Part shown: positions 1 through 10,761 of the stretch, in pieces | Layout of the letters: each line of letters opens with the position of its first letter | How positions within the stretch are numbered: the stretch's first letter is position 1 | NCBI GenBank assembly: GCA_020631575.1 | Contig: JAHDGX010000002.1 | Span: 1-51,179, forward strand | Direction of reading: 5' to 3' | DNA length: 51,179 nucleotides | Source: Candidatus Altimarinota bacterium | GTDB lineage: Bacteria > Patescibacteriota > Gracilibacteria > BD1-5 > UBA6164 | Position numbers and translations under genes: made by a program | Notes under the pieces: model-generated | Seen by the model: only the letters and a program-made list of their open reading frames with translations | What the model was told of the DNA's origin: nothing | Database searches by the model: none

Positions 1-128
1 CCTGAACCTGTAAAAAGAGTTGTAGGATCGTTTTCAGGAAGAAGTGAAGCAGATGGGACGATAGCATGTCCTTTAGATTCAAAGTATTTAAGATATTTCT
101 CTCGAAGTTGTGCTGAAGTATATTGCAT
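1..128 (-). CDS. alaS: Alanyl-tRNA synthetase, N-terminal fragment (runs off window)
   Basis: Only the first 42 residues are inside the window; the gene continues past base 1. The translation begins MQYTSAQLREKYLKYFESKG and continues HAIVPSASLLPENDPTTLFT, the signature start of class II alanyl-tRNA synthetases (motif 1 region, usually ..FFxxxgHxxxxSxsLxPxxDPTLLFtnaGM). The enzyme charges tRNA-Ala with alanine in the cytoplasm. The ATG at 128-126 is the natural family start, and a promoter-like sequence lies upstream at 158-184. No in-frame UGA occurs in this short piece. Recognition is confident; nothing can be said about the rest of the enzyme. Confidence 0.9.
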   Translation of the reverse strand, partial: MQYTSAQLREKYLKYFESKGHAIVPSASLLPENDPTTLFTGS

Positions 129-157
129 AATTTTTATGTATTGAGTATAGGAGTTTT

Positions 158-184
158 ATTATAAAGAAATAGTAGGTATTTCAA
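158..184 (-). promoter_or_regulatory. Candidate alaS promoter
   Basis: On the minus strand TTGAAA (184-179) and TATAAT (163-158) are separated by 15 bases, about 30 bases upstream of the alaS start codon. The -10 is a perfect consensus but the spacer is shorter than the usual 17, so this is only a candidate. Confidence 0.35.
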
Positions 185-311
185 GGTATAATTTACATAT
201 ATCTTAATTTATGAAACAATATAAAATTCTGTCAATATATATATATCGTCAAGAGGCTTAAAATATGTTATTTTTAAATAGATATTTTATTTTGCAAGCT
301 CTATAGCAATC

Positions 312-3300
312 ATGAACACGGGTCCTGAAATAGACATGTCACGACTTGAGAATTCTGAAACTGAAGCAAGTATTAGAGACGAAACAAAAGCATTGCTCCA
401 GGAAGCAATGTCTATTGTTGAAATGTCCCAAGGAACTGAAAAAGAAGAGGATTTTAAAAGAGAGTATGCTGAACTTGCTGAAGAATATAATACTCGTTTT
501 GAAGATGGAATTATAGATTCAAGTGACCTTCATGCCCTCAAGCAAGAACTAGCAGAAGTTCAGGAATGAAGAGAAATATCGTTAGTCGAACATTACATGC
601 TTGATCATATAAAAGCAACGAATGAATGAATATTGAGTGGGGATGAAAGTGTATTAGATGAAAATCTTACATGGTATGCTGATGTATTTAGTTCAGATAC
701 TTTATTTAGCCCTGCAAAAATTTGAGCAAGAGCATATATTACTTCAGGTGAATGACTCAGTGATGATAGAATGGTACACTATCATGGTAGAATAACCGAA
801 CTCCAAAATAGTAATGAATCAAAGTATACAAAATTATTTCAACTTTCTCAAATCATCTATGATGTATCAATGGAATGAAACATGTGAGGTGGTATGATGG
901 AATCAGCTCATAATAACGCAACTCGAGAGCTCATTAAACAAGTAATTGGAAACTCTGAGCAAAATTTAGCCGTATGATATACTCAAGAAAGATGATATTA
1001 CACTGTTGAATGATCAAATATTGATACTTCAAATGACATGGAGGTAGGAACATACCTTTGCTCGCTCAATAAATCATGAAAACTTACAAAAGAAAACCTA
1101 CTTACACCTAATGGTCCATTTTCTCCGAATGATCTTTTTGATCTCATAAATAAATTTGAAAGCTGAGTATTTTGAGGTCCAGAAGTTCAAGGACTGTTTA
1201 TATGATATCTTGATGGTTTTGAAGATAACATGAATGCAATTGCAGAAAATTATCTGGCAAATGAACAAAACTGAGCTCACATTATAGCATTTTTAAATGC
1301 CCAAGAAACTTCTGGTAATGATCATCCTCTTGTTAATGAAAATAATATTTGAGATATATTTACTGCCACTGAGGATACTGATATCAGTTCCCTAGAAAAC
1401 GAACAATTACGACAAGTTCTTCTTCAAGAAAGAAGAATGATAGCAGCTCAAGCACTAATAAATGAGATTCTTTGAATATATGAGTGAGGTCCAGAGATTA
1501 GAAATGAACTTACAATGATTATCGAAGGTTCTGCGAGATGAGAACATAGTATGTTCGGTTTTACAAGGGTAAACGAAATAATATCAGAGTATAATGCAAG
1601 TGTATGAGACAATGAAAAACAATTTACTCTCATCGAGTGAGACCTTAAAGATACTATTGATAGAACTATATCATCATTTGATGAGGCTCATATGGCTGCA
1701 CAAAGCTATATGTCTACCCTCACGGAATTAGAAAATATAAAGGCCCAGGGAGAAGAGAAAGCTGAAGAACTTCAATCTTTACAAGCTGAACTCATACAGG
1801 CTGTAAACCAAGTTCCTATCGATCAAGCTAAAGTAGAAGAATTACAGGAACAAGTGCGAGCACTTAGGTTTGCTAGTTTTTATACAGAGATGCAAGCGTC
1901 CCAAGTAGAAGCAGAAGTTGAAGCTCAAAGAAGAAAATCTGAAGAAAGTACACATGAGGTTGAGAGAGTTGTGAGTGAATTTGACAGATACTCTACATTA
2001 TTTCGTAGAGAAAGTATAGATGAGGTATCAAAGTCACAAGAATCATTTAATTTATTAATCTCATCTGTACGTTCATCATCTGATATTACATATCTGTATA
2101 ATAATCATTCTGACTACTTTACCAATGTACATTTATATATGTTACATAAAGATGTTCGTTCTGATTTAGATGTAATTAGATGATTCCCTAATCTTCTAAG
2201 AAAAGAAGACTTACACTCAATAGACTCATGATTCTATCAAGAAAGTGAGCATATCTGATACCTCATTGAAGAAGCAGTTGAACATAGCCAATGAATGGCA
2301 AGCAAAATACAGTTTATACTTCTAAGGAATTACGAAGCAAATAGTGAAGATGTAGCTGCAAGTATTAGTCAAATACAATGGGTGCTTCAATACTCTAATT
2401 TAACAATGCAACAAAAGGAATATGTAAGAAATAATATCCCTACTGTGCTTATCAGGGCTGATGAAGAAAATGCACTTCAAATACCAGATAGACCAGAAAG
2501 AATTTCAACAATAAGTCTTGAAGAATTTAGTATACTATCTGTGAAATTAGAAGATTCTCAAACATTGACACTATCTGAGAGAAAGGACTTTGATATATAT
2601 ATTGGTAAGTACGGATTGCATCAAAATAAAAGCTCCGTTATAAATTTTATTTCTCAATGATATTTTGATTGAGCATCTGAAATACAGAGACTTGTAAATA
2701 GTGATTTTATTTCAAAACTAAGTGATAGGCATGAATCATCAGAATATTATCAAGTAGCTCTAAATAGTAACTTAGCAAACATAGTATACTTAAATCAAAG
2801 GTGTAGGAATGATTATTTAAGCCTACAAATAATCATTGAAAAATCCAACAATGAAGAAGAGCTAGTAAAATATTTACAATATACAGAAATTGGGAATGCT
2901 TGAGATTTTATACTGGTATTTAACTGACTAACAAGAAAACTATGATCAGAGGCAGCTGCAAGAAATGTAATCGGAAGTATGCCACGATTTTATAGTTCTA
3001 TCCAATCATTATATGAAAGTGAGTCAACCAACGAAGAAGATAAGCAAACGATGTGAAAGATACTCGAAATATATGCTCTTATAAAAGAGGGGTATATACT
3101 ATGAAGTGAAAATATGGAACGAGCATTAAACCAGTGACATCATGAGAGGCTCGTGATTAGATGATGAGAAAATATTCTATCAGAAATGCTATGAAGAAAT
3201 GTAAATGAGCGTGAAAAAAGTATAATAAAAGGTATATTAACCGTAGACGAGCCTAGTAGTCTAGACCTAAGAAACATCATAAGTATCTTCTGAGAAAGTG

Positions 3301-4433
3301 ATGAATGAGAAGCCCAAGCTAAAGAATTCTTAGAAAGAATAGCTAGTATGAGACTAGACGAAATATTTGCTGAAGTGGATAGGCTCCTTCTGGAGATACA
3401 ACCTGCTGAATCAAATACTGAAGAGTTTAAAAATTATTTTTCGAATGGAGCTCTAGACAGAGATGTATTTATAGCTTCATTAAATCAGTATATAAGTGAT
3501 ACTACTCTAGAAAAAACTGATAATGAAAATCAGAAAGAATATGAGTTAAGGGTCCGAAATGCATTTATAAGTCAATTTTGACTTTCTCAAGAACAAGCTA
3601 AAAATATTTCAAGAATATTAGAGTTAGAAAGTAATGCGGTTAACTGGAGTATACTTTTATCAAATAGTGAAACAGCAGCTCGTTGAGAAAGAGTTGATTA
3701 TCAAGCTGAACGTAGTAAGCGTCGAAGTAATGGAACTCTATATTTAACTCCATGAGAAAGAGGGTGAAGTGAAAGATTTAACTATGAAACCTGAGAATTA
3801 GAGCCAAACCCCAACTACCAACCACCTGAGGCTCCAGAAAACGATAACTCTCAAACTCCTCTACCAACAGAAAATTGATGAGAAACACCAATTTCAAATA
3901 ATTTTGAATATAGACTCTCATGAAGTAGAGATAATCCTGTAATTGAAAGCTGAGATAGTGTTATACCTATTTCTGAGCAGGAAGCTGAGCTTATCGAAAG
4001 TAATCCTGAAGCCGCAAAAAACATTATAAATATGTATGAATTCTTTAAAGATCTTAATTTACTTTGAGTCTGGGAATACAGAGAAGAGCTTGTCACAGCT
4101 GTATGAGAAGTGAGTATAAACCTAGAGGATGATTCTCTGAGAGAAGATGAACTACTACGTTTTGGGAGAAAAATACTTATTTTGGTACAAAATGTAGAAC
4201 AAGATCAAGCACAAACAGAGTGAAGAGAAGCAAATACAATAAATACTGAGGTATCAAGCCTTGATTCTCTTAATTACCAATTATCAAGATTTAGTGGATC
4301 AAGAGAACTTTGGTGAGACGATCGATCATTCAATACCTACTGAGAAGATAGGTTTGAATCTTGGATGAGAAGTTATTGAATCATTTGAGGTATTACATTT
4401 CACACCAATAGAGTCAGAGAAATGATGAAATAA
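312..4433 (+). CDS. Giant uncharacterised helical protein, 1373 aa, read through many UGA (Gly) codons
   Basis: One continuous frame from ATG at 312 to TAA at 4431-4433 once UGA is read as Gly; with UGA as stop it breaks into dozens of fragments, the longest at 1692-2183. I do not recognise the family. The product is soluble-looking, with no signal peptide or membrane segment, very rich in Glu, Ser, Gln, Asn and Lys. Long predicted helices include a heptad-like stretch at about residues 460-570. A Pro/Asn-rich linker lies near residues 1160-1190, followed by a C-terminal helical region. It is transcribed alone and ends in a terminator shared with convergent gyrA. The many UGA codons show it is native to a table-25 genome rather than a recent arrival. 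Function unknown: a structural, effector-like or scaffold role is possible but not shown. The gene is certain as a coding frame. Confidence 0.85.
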
Positions 4434-4457
4434 AAAAATCCCTTTCGGGATTTTTTT
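4432..4457. terminator. Bidirectional rho-independent terminator
   Basis: A7-TCCC-TTTC-GGGA-T7 forms an 11-bp stem with a 4-base loop and U-tracts on both strands. It serves the 1373-aa gene (+) and gyrA (-). The TAA of the giant gene and the TAA of gyrA both lie at its edges, an example of the tight packing seen throughout the window. Confidence 0.9.
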
Positions 4458-7014
4458 ATTTCTTTTGGGTATCAAGCATTTCTTCGTCTTCGCTTTCACG
4501 AATAATACTTGCTCTCACTATCTCATCTGACTTATTTTTCAGCTTCGTAAGTATCACTCATTGTGTTACTCTTGAAGTTTTCCTAACTCATTTCAGATTA
4601 AGCCGTATAGTCTGACCAGCTTTTGATATAAGGAGTATATCACTCTCTTTTCTATCCTGCTCTGTGAGAATCTTCGCAGAAACAAGTTTTCCTGTTTTTG
4701 GAGTCACAGCCATTGCTTTTACTCAAGCCCCTCATCTTTTTTGGTTCCTATATTCTTCTATATCTGAGATTTTCCCAAGACCGTTTTTCGTAACGATAAA
4801 TACAAATTTATTATCATCTCATACTACTGCAACCTCTATAACATGATCATCTTTCTTGAGAGCAATTCATTTCACACCAGCTGCAGCTCTTCCCATTGCT
4901 CGAACATCTTCTTCATGAAATTGAATAGCTTTTCCTTCACGAGTTGCAATGAAAATACTATCATGTCCCGTTGTTGTTTTTACCCATTTAAGTTCGTCCC
5001 CTTCTTTTACCCCTACTACCTTGAGACCATTTGCTCTAATATTTCGTACTTGATCCATTTCAAGCTTTTTTACGATTCACATTCGAGAAACAAAGAAGAG
5101 ATATTTGTTTTCTTCTCTTGTTATATCAAGAATAGCTGAAATTTCTTCTCCTTTTTGAAGGTTGAGAAGATTCACAATCGCTTGCCCTTTTGCAATTCTC
5201 GTTGTTTCTGGAATCTCATAAGCTGGAAGAGTAAACACGCGTCCTTGACTCGTAAAGAATAAAAGATCTGCATGATTTGTAGTTGGAACTACGAGATAGA
5301 TTTCATCATCTTCTTTTGTTGCCGTGGTGATTCATTTTCCTCCTCGTCTTTGCGTTCTAAAAGCCGAAGATTTCAGTCTTTTTACGTAATTATTTTTTGT
5401 AAGAACGATTACTACATCCTCATTTGGTATAGTATCTTTTGCGTTAAATTCCCCAACCTTTCAGGCATTTACGGCTGTTCTTCTCTCATCACCAAATGAT
5501 TCATTTATCACATCAAGCTCTCCATCAATAATCGAGATGATTCTCTCTGGTTTTGCGAGAATATCCTCAAGATCAGCGATGAGAAGAAGTTTTTCTGCGA
5601 GTTCATCTTCTACTTTCTTTCTTTCAAGACCTGCTAGTTTTTGGAGTCTCATCTCTAGAATCGCGTCAGCTTGAAGCTGTGAGAGATCAAACTGAGACAT
5701 AAGGTTTACTCTCGCTTCGTCTCTTGTTTCACTTGCTCTGATGGTCTTAATAACTTCATCAATATGATCGAGGGCTTTTTTAAGTCCCTCTAGTATATGA
5801 GCTCTCGCTGCTGCTATTTTTAGTTCATACTGTGTTCTTCTCGTTACAACCTCTTTTCTGTGGTCGATAAACTCAAGAAGCATTTCTTTGAGGTTGTAAA
5901 GCTTTGGTTGTACTCATCTATCTCCAAGAGCAATCATGTTATACCCAAAACTTGTTTGAAGCTGAGTAAGCTTATAGAGTTGGTTAAGAACCTTCTTAGG
6001 AAAAGAATCTTTTTTGAGTTCTACGATCACTCTCACTCCATCATTGTTACTCGATTCATCACGAATATCTGAGATCCCAACTATTTTTTTATCTCTCACA
6101 AGATCAGCCATCTTTTCAATAAAAGTAGCCTTATTCATTCCGTATGGGACCTCTGAGATATGGATAAATTTTTTCCCTTTCTTTCCTTCTTCAATATTTG
6201 CCACTCATCTTACTACAACTGATCCTCGACCAGTAGAGTATGCTGTAAGAAGCGCTTCTTTATCGTAGACAATACCTCCTGTTGGAAAGTCTGGACCTTT
6301 GATAAATTCCATTAAATCCTCTACCGTTGTTTCTCCGACACTTGGATGGAGTAGTAAAAATTTTACAGCAGCAATAAGTTCTCCAAGATTATGAGGAGGA
6401 ATATTTGTAGCCATACCTACCGCAATACCCATAACTCAACTCATAAGAAGATTTGGAATGCGTGCCGGCATAACTGATGGCTCCTGACGAGTCGTATCAA
6501 AGTTATCTCTGAAGTCTACGGTTTCTTTTTCGATATCGCTGAGCATTTGCTCTGCAATCTTTGTCATTTTCGCTTCCGTATATCTGTAGGCTGCAGCTCC
6601 ATCACCATCCATAGAACCAAAGTTCCCTTGCCCATCTACGAGAGGGTATCTGAGGGAGAAATCCTGAGCCATACGAACCATTGCTTCATACACAGAGCTG
6701 TCACCATGTGGATGGTACTTACCGAGCACATCCCCGACAACAGTAGCAGATTTCCTATACTTCGCGCTTGGTCTGAGTCCCTGTTCATGCATAGAGTAGA
6801 GTATACGTCTATGAACTGGTTTAAAACCATCTCTTATATCTGGAAGAGCACGCGATACAATAACACTCATCGCATATTCCATATAACAGCTTTCCATCTC
6901 ATCTGAGATACTTCTTGCACTATCTCCGTCATAACTTACTCCTGTATCTATTGGGAGTGCTAGTTCATTGTTTTCTTCATTATCTTCTCCAGGTACATTT
7001 TCATTTTCGCTCAT
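4456..7014 (-). CDS. gyrA: DNA gyrase subunit A
   Basis: An 852-residue type IIA topoisomerase subunit that cuts and passes DNA to introduce negative supercoils, working with GyrB. The N-terminal domain carries SRALPDIRDGFKPVHRRILY, the HPHGDS loop (Ser106 and Glu110 sit at the quinolone-region positions 83/87 of E. coli) and the catalytic Tyr145 in AYRYTEAKM. The C-terminal pinwheel contains the GyrA box QRRGGKG at 5332-5352 (residues about 555-561), which separates gyrase from topoisomerase IV. The last Gly of the GyrA box is encoded by TGA, as are glycines in PNLLMSG and VVVRG, so this is one of the clearest proofs of UGA=Gly here. The ATG at 7014 is followed by an acidic 30-residue leader before the conserved core. 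The stop lies inside the downstream terminator. Confidence 0.97.
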
Positions 7015-7063
7015 GTATTTTTAGCTAAAAAATAAAGTCGTGAACATCACGAAATATACCTAA

Positions 7064-7091
7064 AATATACTGAATATAGAGCGATAATCAA
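7064..7091 (-). promoter_or_regulatory. Candidate gyrA promoter
   Basis: Minus strand TTGATT (7091-7086), 16-base spacer, TATATT (7069-7064), ending about 50 bases upstream of the gyrA ATG. It matches the sigma-70 type layout in position and spacing. Confidence 0.45.
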
Positions 7092-7132
7092 GGAAAATAC
7101 ACAGAAAGAATGGTAAAATAGTGTAAAGTAGT

Positions 7133-7160
7133 TTGACATTTTATTTATTTTAAATATAAA
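7133..7160 (+). promoter_or_regulatory. Candidate promoter of the secreted protein/lipoprotein pair
   Basis: TTGACA (7133-7138), a 16-base A/T spacer and TATAAA (7155-7160), about 28 bases before the GTG start at 7189. The -35 is a perfect consensus hexamer. Confidence 0.6.
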
Positions 7161-7188
7161 TATTTTAATTACTTATTAAGATGTTAAT

Positions 7189-7761
7189 GTGAAAAGTACC
7201 CTTACTTGATTGTCTGCTGCCTTAGCTATCCAAGCATGAGCAGCTTATGCAGATAATCAATCACCAAAAATATTAGAACTTCCTGAGTTTTGTGGAGCAA
7301 CACAAATAGGAGTTCAAACCATTGTAAATTGCGCTCAAGAATCTGATTTACCAAAACTTGATTATGAAGCTACTTGAGATATATCAGCCCACGTAACTTG
7401 AGATACTGTAGACATGATTCTTCAATGAATGCCATTTTTTATTCAAGATTGAGATGCTATAATGCTCGATGCTGATTGAAACGGTACTAACGATACTGAA
7501 ATTGGAATTCAAGATTGAGAAGCTTACATAAAAACCAACTGATCATATGGCACCATTAATGAGCAATTTGACTGTATAGCATCTACAGGATTTGATTGAA
7601 GGACACTAGTATGTAAAGCTTGAGTACAAGTTCCTCTCTACCCATATAACTGTATTACAGGCTTGAATGATCAATGAACTCTCATTCTAGGTGGTAATTC
7701 GACTGAAGTATTTAAAGAAGAAAATTATTCCTTGTGCATAGATGAGTCAGAATCCTTATAA
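7189..7761 (+). CDS. Secreted protein of unknown family with Asp/Gly-rich repeats, 190 aa
   Basis: Starts at GTG 7189; the upstream in-frame TAA and the good signal peptide support this start. The N-terminus MKSTLTGLSAALAIQAGAAYA with cleavage after AYA is a classical Sec signal. The mature part has short repeated phrases (GDISAHVTGDT, IQDGDAIMLDADGNGTND, IQDGEAYIKTNGSYGT) that suggest a beta-rich extracellular fold, and four to six cysteines in the second half that could form disulfides. Many of the glycines are TGA. It is followed after 16 bases by a small lipoprotein gene, so both are probably co-transcribed from the promoter at 7133-7160. No family recognised. Confidence 0.8.
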
Positions 7762-7777
7762 ATCATTATAAGGTACT

Positions 7778-8167
7778 ATGAATAAACTATTATGAATGCT
7801 TGCTCTGGTTTGAACTCTCTCTGGATGTGGGGAAAAAGAAGCTACAACATGATACGTACCAGTTCCAATTACTCCAGAGTGAGTAAAGCTATATGATTTC
7901 CATATAGATTGAATACGTGAATGTACTGCTGGTGAAATATGACGTATACTTGTTGTTGCTTGTAAAGGAAAGTGAAATATAGAATTACAATGAAATATAT
8001 GAAACCTTGTAAAAGAATGTGCTCCATTCTGAGGTCAGGCTAGGTTATGTGCATACGAGGGATCACTCGAAGACCTCTCAAAAGAGTACACACTTACACA
8101 GCAGAAAAATTCCTCAAGAGAAAACATAAATCCAAATTCTGAAGACTGGTGAAGATGGTGACAATAA
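7778..8167 (+). CDS. Small cysteine-rich lipoprotein, 129 aa
   Basis: N-terminus MNKLLGMLALVGTLSGCGEK is a type II signal peptide with lipobox LSGC, so the mature protein should be lipid-anchored at Cys17. The rest is short and contains further cysteines (RECTAG, VACKGKG, VKECAPFGG, RLCAYEG), spaced as a small disulfide-stabilised domain. It ends WGRWGQ, with the last two glycines as TGA. It sits 16 bases after the secreted protein gene and before a strong terminator, so the two form a bicistronic unit and may work together at the cell surface (inference). No family recognised. Confidence 0.8.
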
Positions 8168-8186
8168 AGAAGTGAATCTTGCCCTA

Positions 8187-8220
8187 AAATACTTTCTCCT
8201 TAGAATAAGAGAAAGTATTT
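8187..8220 (+). terminator. Rho-independent terminator
   Basis: AAATACTTTCTC and GAGAAAGTATTT form a perfect 12-bp stem around a 10-base loop, followed by T's, 20 bases after the lipoprotein stop. Confidence 0.85.
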
Positions 8221-8234
8221 TTTAATACAAATAA

Positions 8235-9416
8235 ATGAAAGCAATTATCTTAGCATCTGGAGAATGATCGAGGCTCAGGCCATTAACTGACACAACTCCA
8301 AAACCATTGATTAAAATTCTTGGGAAAAGTATCATTGAGTATAACCTCGAGCTGCTCAGGGATTTTGTAGATGAGTGCATAATTATAGTACGTTATAAAT
8401 CTGAACAATTTGAGGAGCTCATTTGAGATGAATATATGGGAATGAAAGTATCTTACCACAAACAGTGAGAAAAGACTGGTACTGCTGCAGCAATAGAAGA
8501 TATAGAAGTTAACACTAATGACAAACTCCTTATCCTCTACTGAGATTCTATATACCCAAAAGGAGATATTAAAAATATCATTCTCTCACATGAATATGGT
8601 TGTCTTGTAAAAGAGGTTCAGAATCCCGAAGCGTATGGGATATTTGAGCAGAAAGATTGACTCGCTACAAGAGTCATCGAGAAACCAACACAAGACGTAT
8701 GAAACCTAGCAAATATGGGATGATTCTTCGTTTCCTGAGAGCTTATAGAACTCTGTAAGTGAGTAGAGCCTTCACAAAGATGAGAATACGAAATCACTGA
8801 TGCTATCAATACATATGTAATGAAGTATCCATTTAGACTTCATAAGCTTACGGGAGAAATACTTGATATTTGATATCCATGGAATCTTTTAGATGCAAAT
8901 AATATCTTTCTTTCAGATATAGAGGAAAGCGATATAAAGTGAAGTATTGAAGAAAATGTACATATACATGGACACATTATCCTCGAAGAGTGAGCTATCA
9001 TAAAATCAGGAACATATATAGAATGAAACTGTTATTTTGGAAAAAATACTATCATATGACCGAACGCATATGTGAGATGAAACACTTCTCTGTGAGATAA
9101 TTCTAAAATTTGATTCTCTGTTGAGGTCAAAAATAGTTATATCTGAGAAAACACTAAAATATCTCATCTCTCGTATCTCTGAGATAGTATAGTAGGAAAT
9201 AATGTGAACCTTGGTTGTGGATTCAAAGTTGCGAACCTCAGACATGATGGGAAAAATATGCGTACAATGGTAAAATGAGAACTCATAGATACAGGAAAGA
9301 GAAAACTAGGGTGTATTGTATGAGATAACACTATGGCTGGTATCAACACGCAGGTATATCCAGGTAGAGTTCTCAGTACATGAACAGCTACCATTCCATG
9401 AGAAACAGTAAAATAA
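8235..9416 (+). CDS. Sugar-1-phosphate nucleotidylyltransferase with left-handed beta-helix domain (GlmU-like), 393 aa
   Basis: Residues 1-230 form a nucleotidyltransferase domain. It opens MKAIILASGEGSRLRPLTDT, the GxGxRLxPLT nucleotide-binding loop followed by PKPLIKI; the second Gly of the loop is TGA. Later motifs are TGTAAAI, LYGDS and VIEKP. Residues 240-393 contain hexapeptide-like repeats (YIEGNCYFGKNTIIGPNAYV, then NTSLGDNSKIG), the left-handed beta helix typical of acyltransferases. Family knowledge: such two-domain enzymes make NDP-sugars such as UDP-GlcNAc, or act as archaeal-type bifunctional GlmU. The layout suggests a UDP-GlcNAc-forming enzyme, but dTDP/GDP-sugar specificity cannot be excluded, so no symbol is given. 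Flanked by terminators on both sides, hence monocistronic. Confidence 0.9.
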
Positions 9417-9427
9417 CTATATAAAAT

Positions 9428-9456
9428 AAAAAAGTTCGGTAAACCGAACTTTTTTA
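9428..9456 (+). terminator. Rho-independent terminator
   Basis: AAAAAGTTCGGT-AA-ACCGAACTTTTTT hairpin with U-tract, 12 bases after the nucleotidyltransferase stop codon. Confidence 0.88.
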
Positions 9457-9515
9457 TTGACTCTCAAAATTTCATTCATATACTCTGTAAACATTAATAA
9501 ATAATTCATGTTTAC

Positions 9516-9758
9516 ATGTTAGACGGAGTACCACAATTATGACAAAAATCATGTCCCGTAGAAGATGGAAGATTTCAATTCTTAACAAAAAAAGAGGTAG
9601 AAGTATGAGAAACCGCTAAATCTCTAAAGACTTGGGTAGAAGAAGGATTTAATATGATAGATTTCCCATTCCCTAAATGATTAGATATAGATTGTAATAC
9701 AGCTCGAGAGATATTAGCTAGAGCTTGATTGCTTAGAACAAAAAGAATAGATTCATAA
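9516..9758 (+). CDS. Orphan small protein, 80 aa
   Basis: ATG at 9516 to TAA at 9758 with UGA=Gly. The first ATG nearby (9508) runs into TAG, so 9516 is the likely start. Sequence features: MLDGVPQLGQKSCPVEDGRF, then FLTKKEVEVGETAKSLKTWV, then a short amphipathic C-terminal half ending RTKRIDS. There is no signal peptide, one Cys, and no recognised motif. It is closed off by its own terminator overlapping the stop and stands alone between two terminators, so it is expressed independently if real. Four in-frame TGA codons and coding-like composition support it. Confidence 0.6.
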
Positions 9759-9788
9759 AAAGACTCAGATTAATCTGAGTCTTTTTTT
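9757..9788 (+). terminator. Rho-independent terminator
   Basis: AAAAAGACTCAGAT-TA-ATCTGAGTCTTTTTTT, a 13- to 14-bp near-perfect stem with a poly-T tail. Its 5' arm begins at the stop codon of the 80-residue gene. Confidence 0.9.
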
Positions 9789-9799
9789 AATTGATTTAC

Positions 9800-9875
9800 T
9801 GGAGCCACTAATGGGACTTGAACCCATGACCTCTCCCTTACCATGGGAACGCTCTACCAGCTGAGCTATAGTGGC
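9800..9875 (-). tRNA. tRNA-Thr (anticodon GGU), CCA encoded
   Basis: The minus strand folds as a full cloverleaf: acceptor GCCACTA/TAGTGGC, D-arm GCTC..GAGC, anticodon stem TTCCC/GGGAG with loop ATGGTAA (anticodon GGT, positions 34-36), 5-base variable loop AGGTC, T-arm ATGGG-TTCAAGT-CCCAT, discriminator T and encoded CCA (9802-9800). It reads ACC/ACU threonine codons. It lies just downstream of the ribosomal-protein operon, separated from it by a terminator. Confidence 0.95.
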
Positions 9876-9877
9876 AA

Positions 9878-9915
9878 AAGAAAAAGTGCTATCTACTTCT
9901 AGATAACACTTTTTT
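9878..9915 (-). terminator. Terminator of the ribosomal-protein cluster
   Basis: Inverted repeat AAAAAGTGCTATCTA / TAGATAACACTTTTT with one C-A mismatch and a 4-base loop, 14 bases past the rpmA stop on the minus strand, with a T-run in that direction. Confidence 0.8.
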
Positions 9916-9928
9916 TAGAAGTATCGTA

Positions 9929-10201
9929 TTATACTACTGATACATATGTATCCTTATATACTCTTCCATCAAATCTTTTTCTTTTCTTTTCAAAGAATTT
10001 TACTGTTCCTTCTTTTTCAGCGTAGAGAGTAAAATCAGAACCTTGTCCTACTCCTTCTGCTGGCCAATATTTGTTTCCTTTTTGTCTTAAGATGATTCCT
10101 CCAGCTGTAACTGGTTGTTCTCCAAAGACTTTTACTCATAAACGTTTGGCATTACTATCACGACCATTATTCGTGGATCATTGAGCTTTCTTGTGAGCCA
10201 T
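9929..10201 (-). CDS. rpmA: 50S ribosomal protein L27
   Basis: 90 residues starting MAHKKAQGSTNNGRDSNAKR, the conserved L27 N-terminus that reaches the peptidyl transferase centre, followed by RLGVKVFGEQPVTAGGIILR. Glycines in AQGST and RLGVK are TGA and align with invariant glycines of the family (AGGSTRNGRDS and KRLGVK). There is no N-terminal propeptide of the Firmicutes type. It is the last gene of the ribosomal cluster, 36 bases after rpsG; L27 usually pairs with L21 (rplU), which is not here. Confidence 0.97.
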
Positions 10202-10237
10202 AATTGTTTTTTTATGAAATAATTATAATTTTTTATA

Positions 10238-10678
10238 CTATCTATTAGCAAATCTTGCGAAAGCTTTGTTTGCTTCAGCCATCTTATAAACATCTAGTTT
10301 CTTTTTAAATGCATTCCCTGATTCATTTGCAGCTTCAATAAGTTCAGCAGCAAGAAATTTTGAGAAATCAGCACCTTTTTTACTTCTTGCTGAAGCGATA
10401 ATCCATTTAGCAGCAAGAAATAGTTGTCTTTTAGGTTTTACCTCAGAAGGAACTTGAAATACAGATCCTCCGACTCTTTTCGCACGAACCTCAATTCGTG
10501 GCATAATGTTTTCAAGAGCTTTGAAAAAGATTCCTTCAGGATTTTTTTGTCCTTTTGCTTTAATCTCTTCAAATGTATCTTGCATAATTCTCTTAGCAAG
10601 AGCTTTTTTACCATCAAGCATAACATAGTTCGTAAATTTTACGATCATGTCAGCATTATTTTTTTCTGGTAGTGCCAT
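10238..10678 (-). CDS. rpsG: 30S ribosomal protein S7
   Basis: 146 residues, a primary 16S rRNA binder that nucleates assembly of the 30S head. Motifs: VKFTNYVMLDGKKALAKRIM, FFKALENIMPRIEVRAKRVG and GGSVFQVPSEVKPKRQ, all typical of S7. It is about ten residues shorter than E. coli S7, mainly at the N-terminus. The intergenic gap from rpsL to this gene is long for this cluster (158 bases) and holds two hairpins, which may be a regulatory site (see 10762-10814). Confidence 0.96.
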   Translation of the reverse strand: MALPEKNNADMIVKFTNYVMLDGKKALAKRIMQDTFEEIKAKGQKNPEGIFFKALENIMPRIEVRAKRVGGSVFQVPSEVKPKRQLFLAAKWIIASARSKKGADFSKFLAAELIEAANESGNAFKKKLDVYKMAEANKAFARFANR

Positions 10679-10761
10679 AGTTATAATGCAATAAGCAAGT
10701 AAAATAATTTATGATAGGACATATTTTCAGTTATTGCCAAACTTACTCCTCATCATAAAAG

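Noticed and set aside
312..4433. Many short overlapping frames that would suggest a decayed pseudogene
   Set aside because: All pieces are in the same frame and broken only by TGA, as in every conserved gene here; reading UGA as Gly restores one frame.
4456..7014. UGA as tryptophan, cysteine or selenocysteine
   Set aside because: UGA columns match conserved glycines, Trp is encoded by TGG, UGA is too frequent for Sec, and no SECIS-like context is seen.
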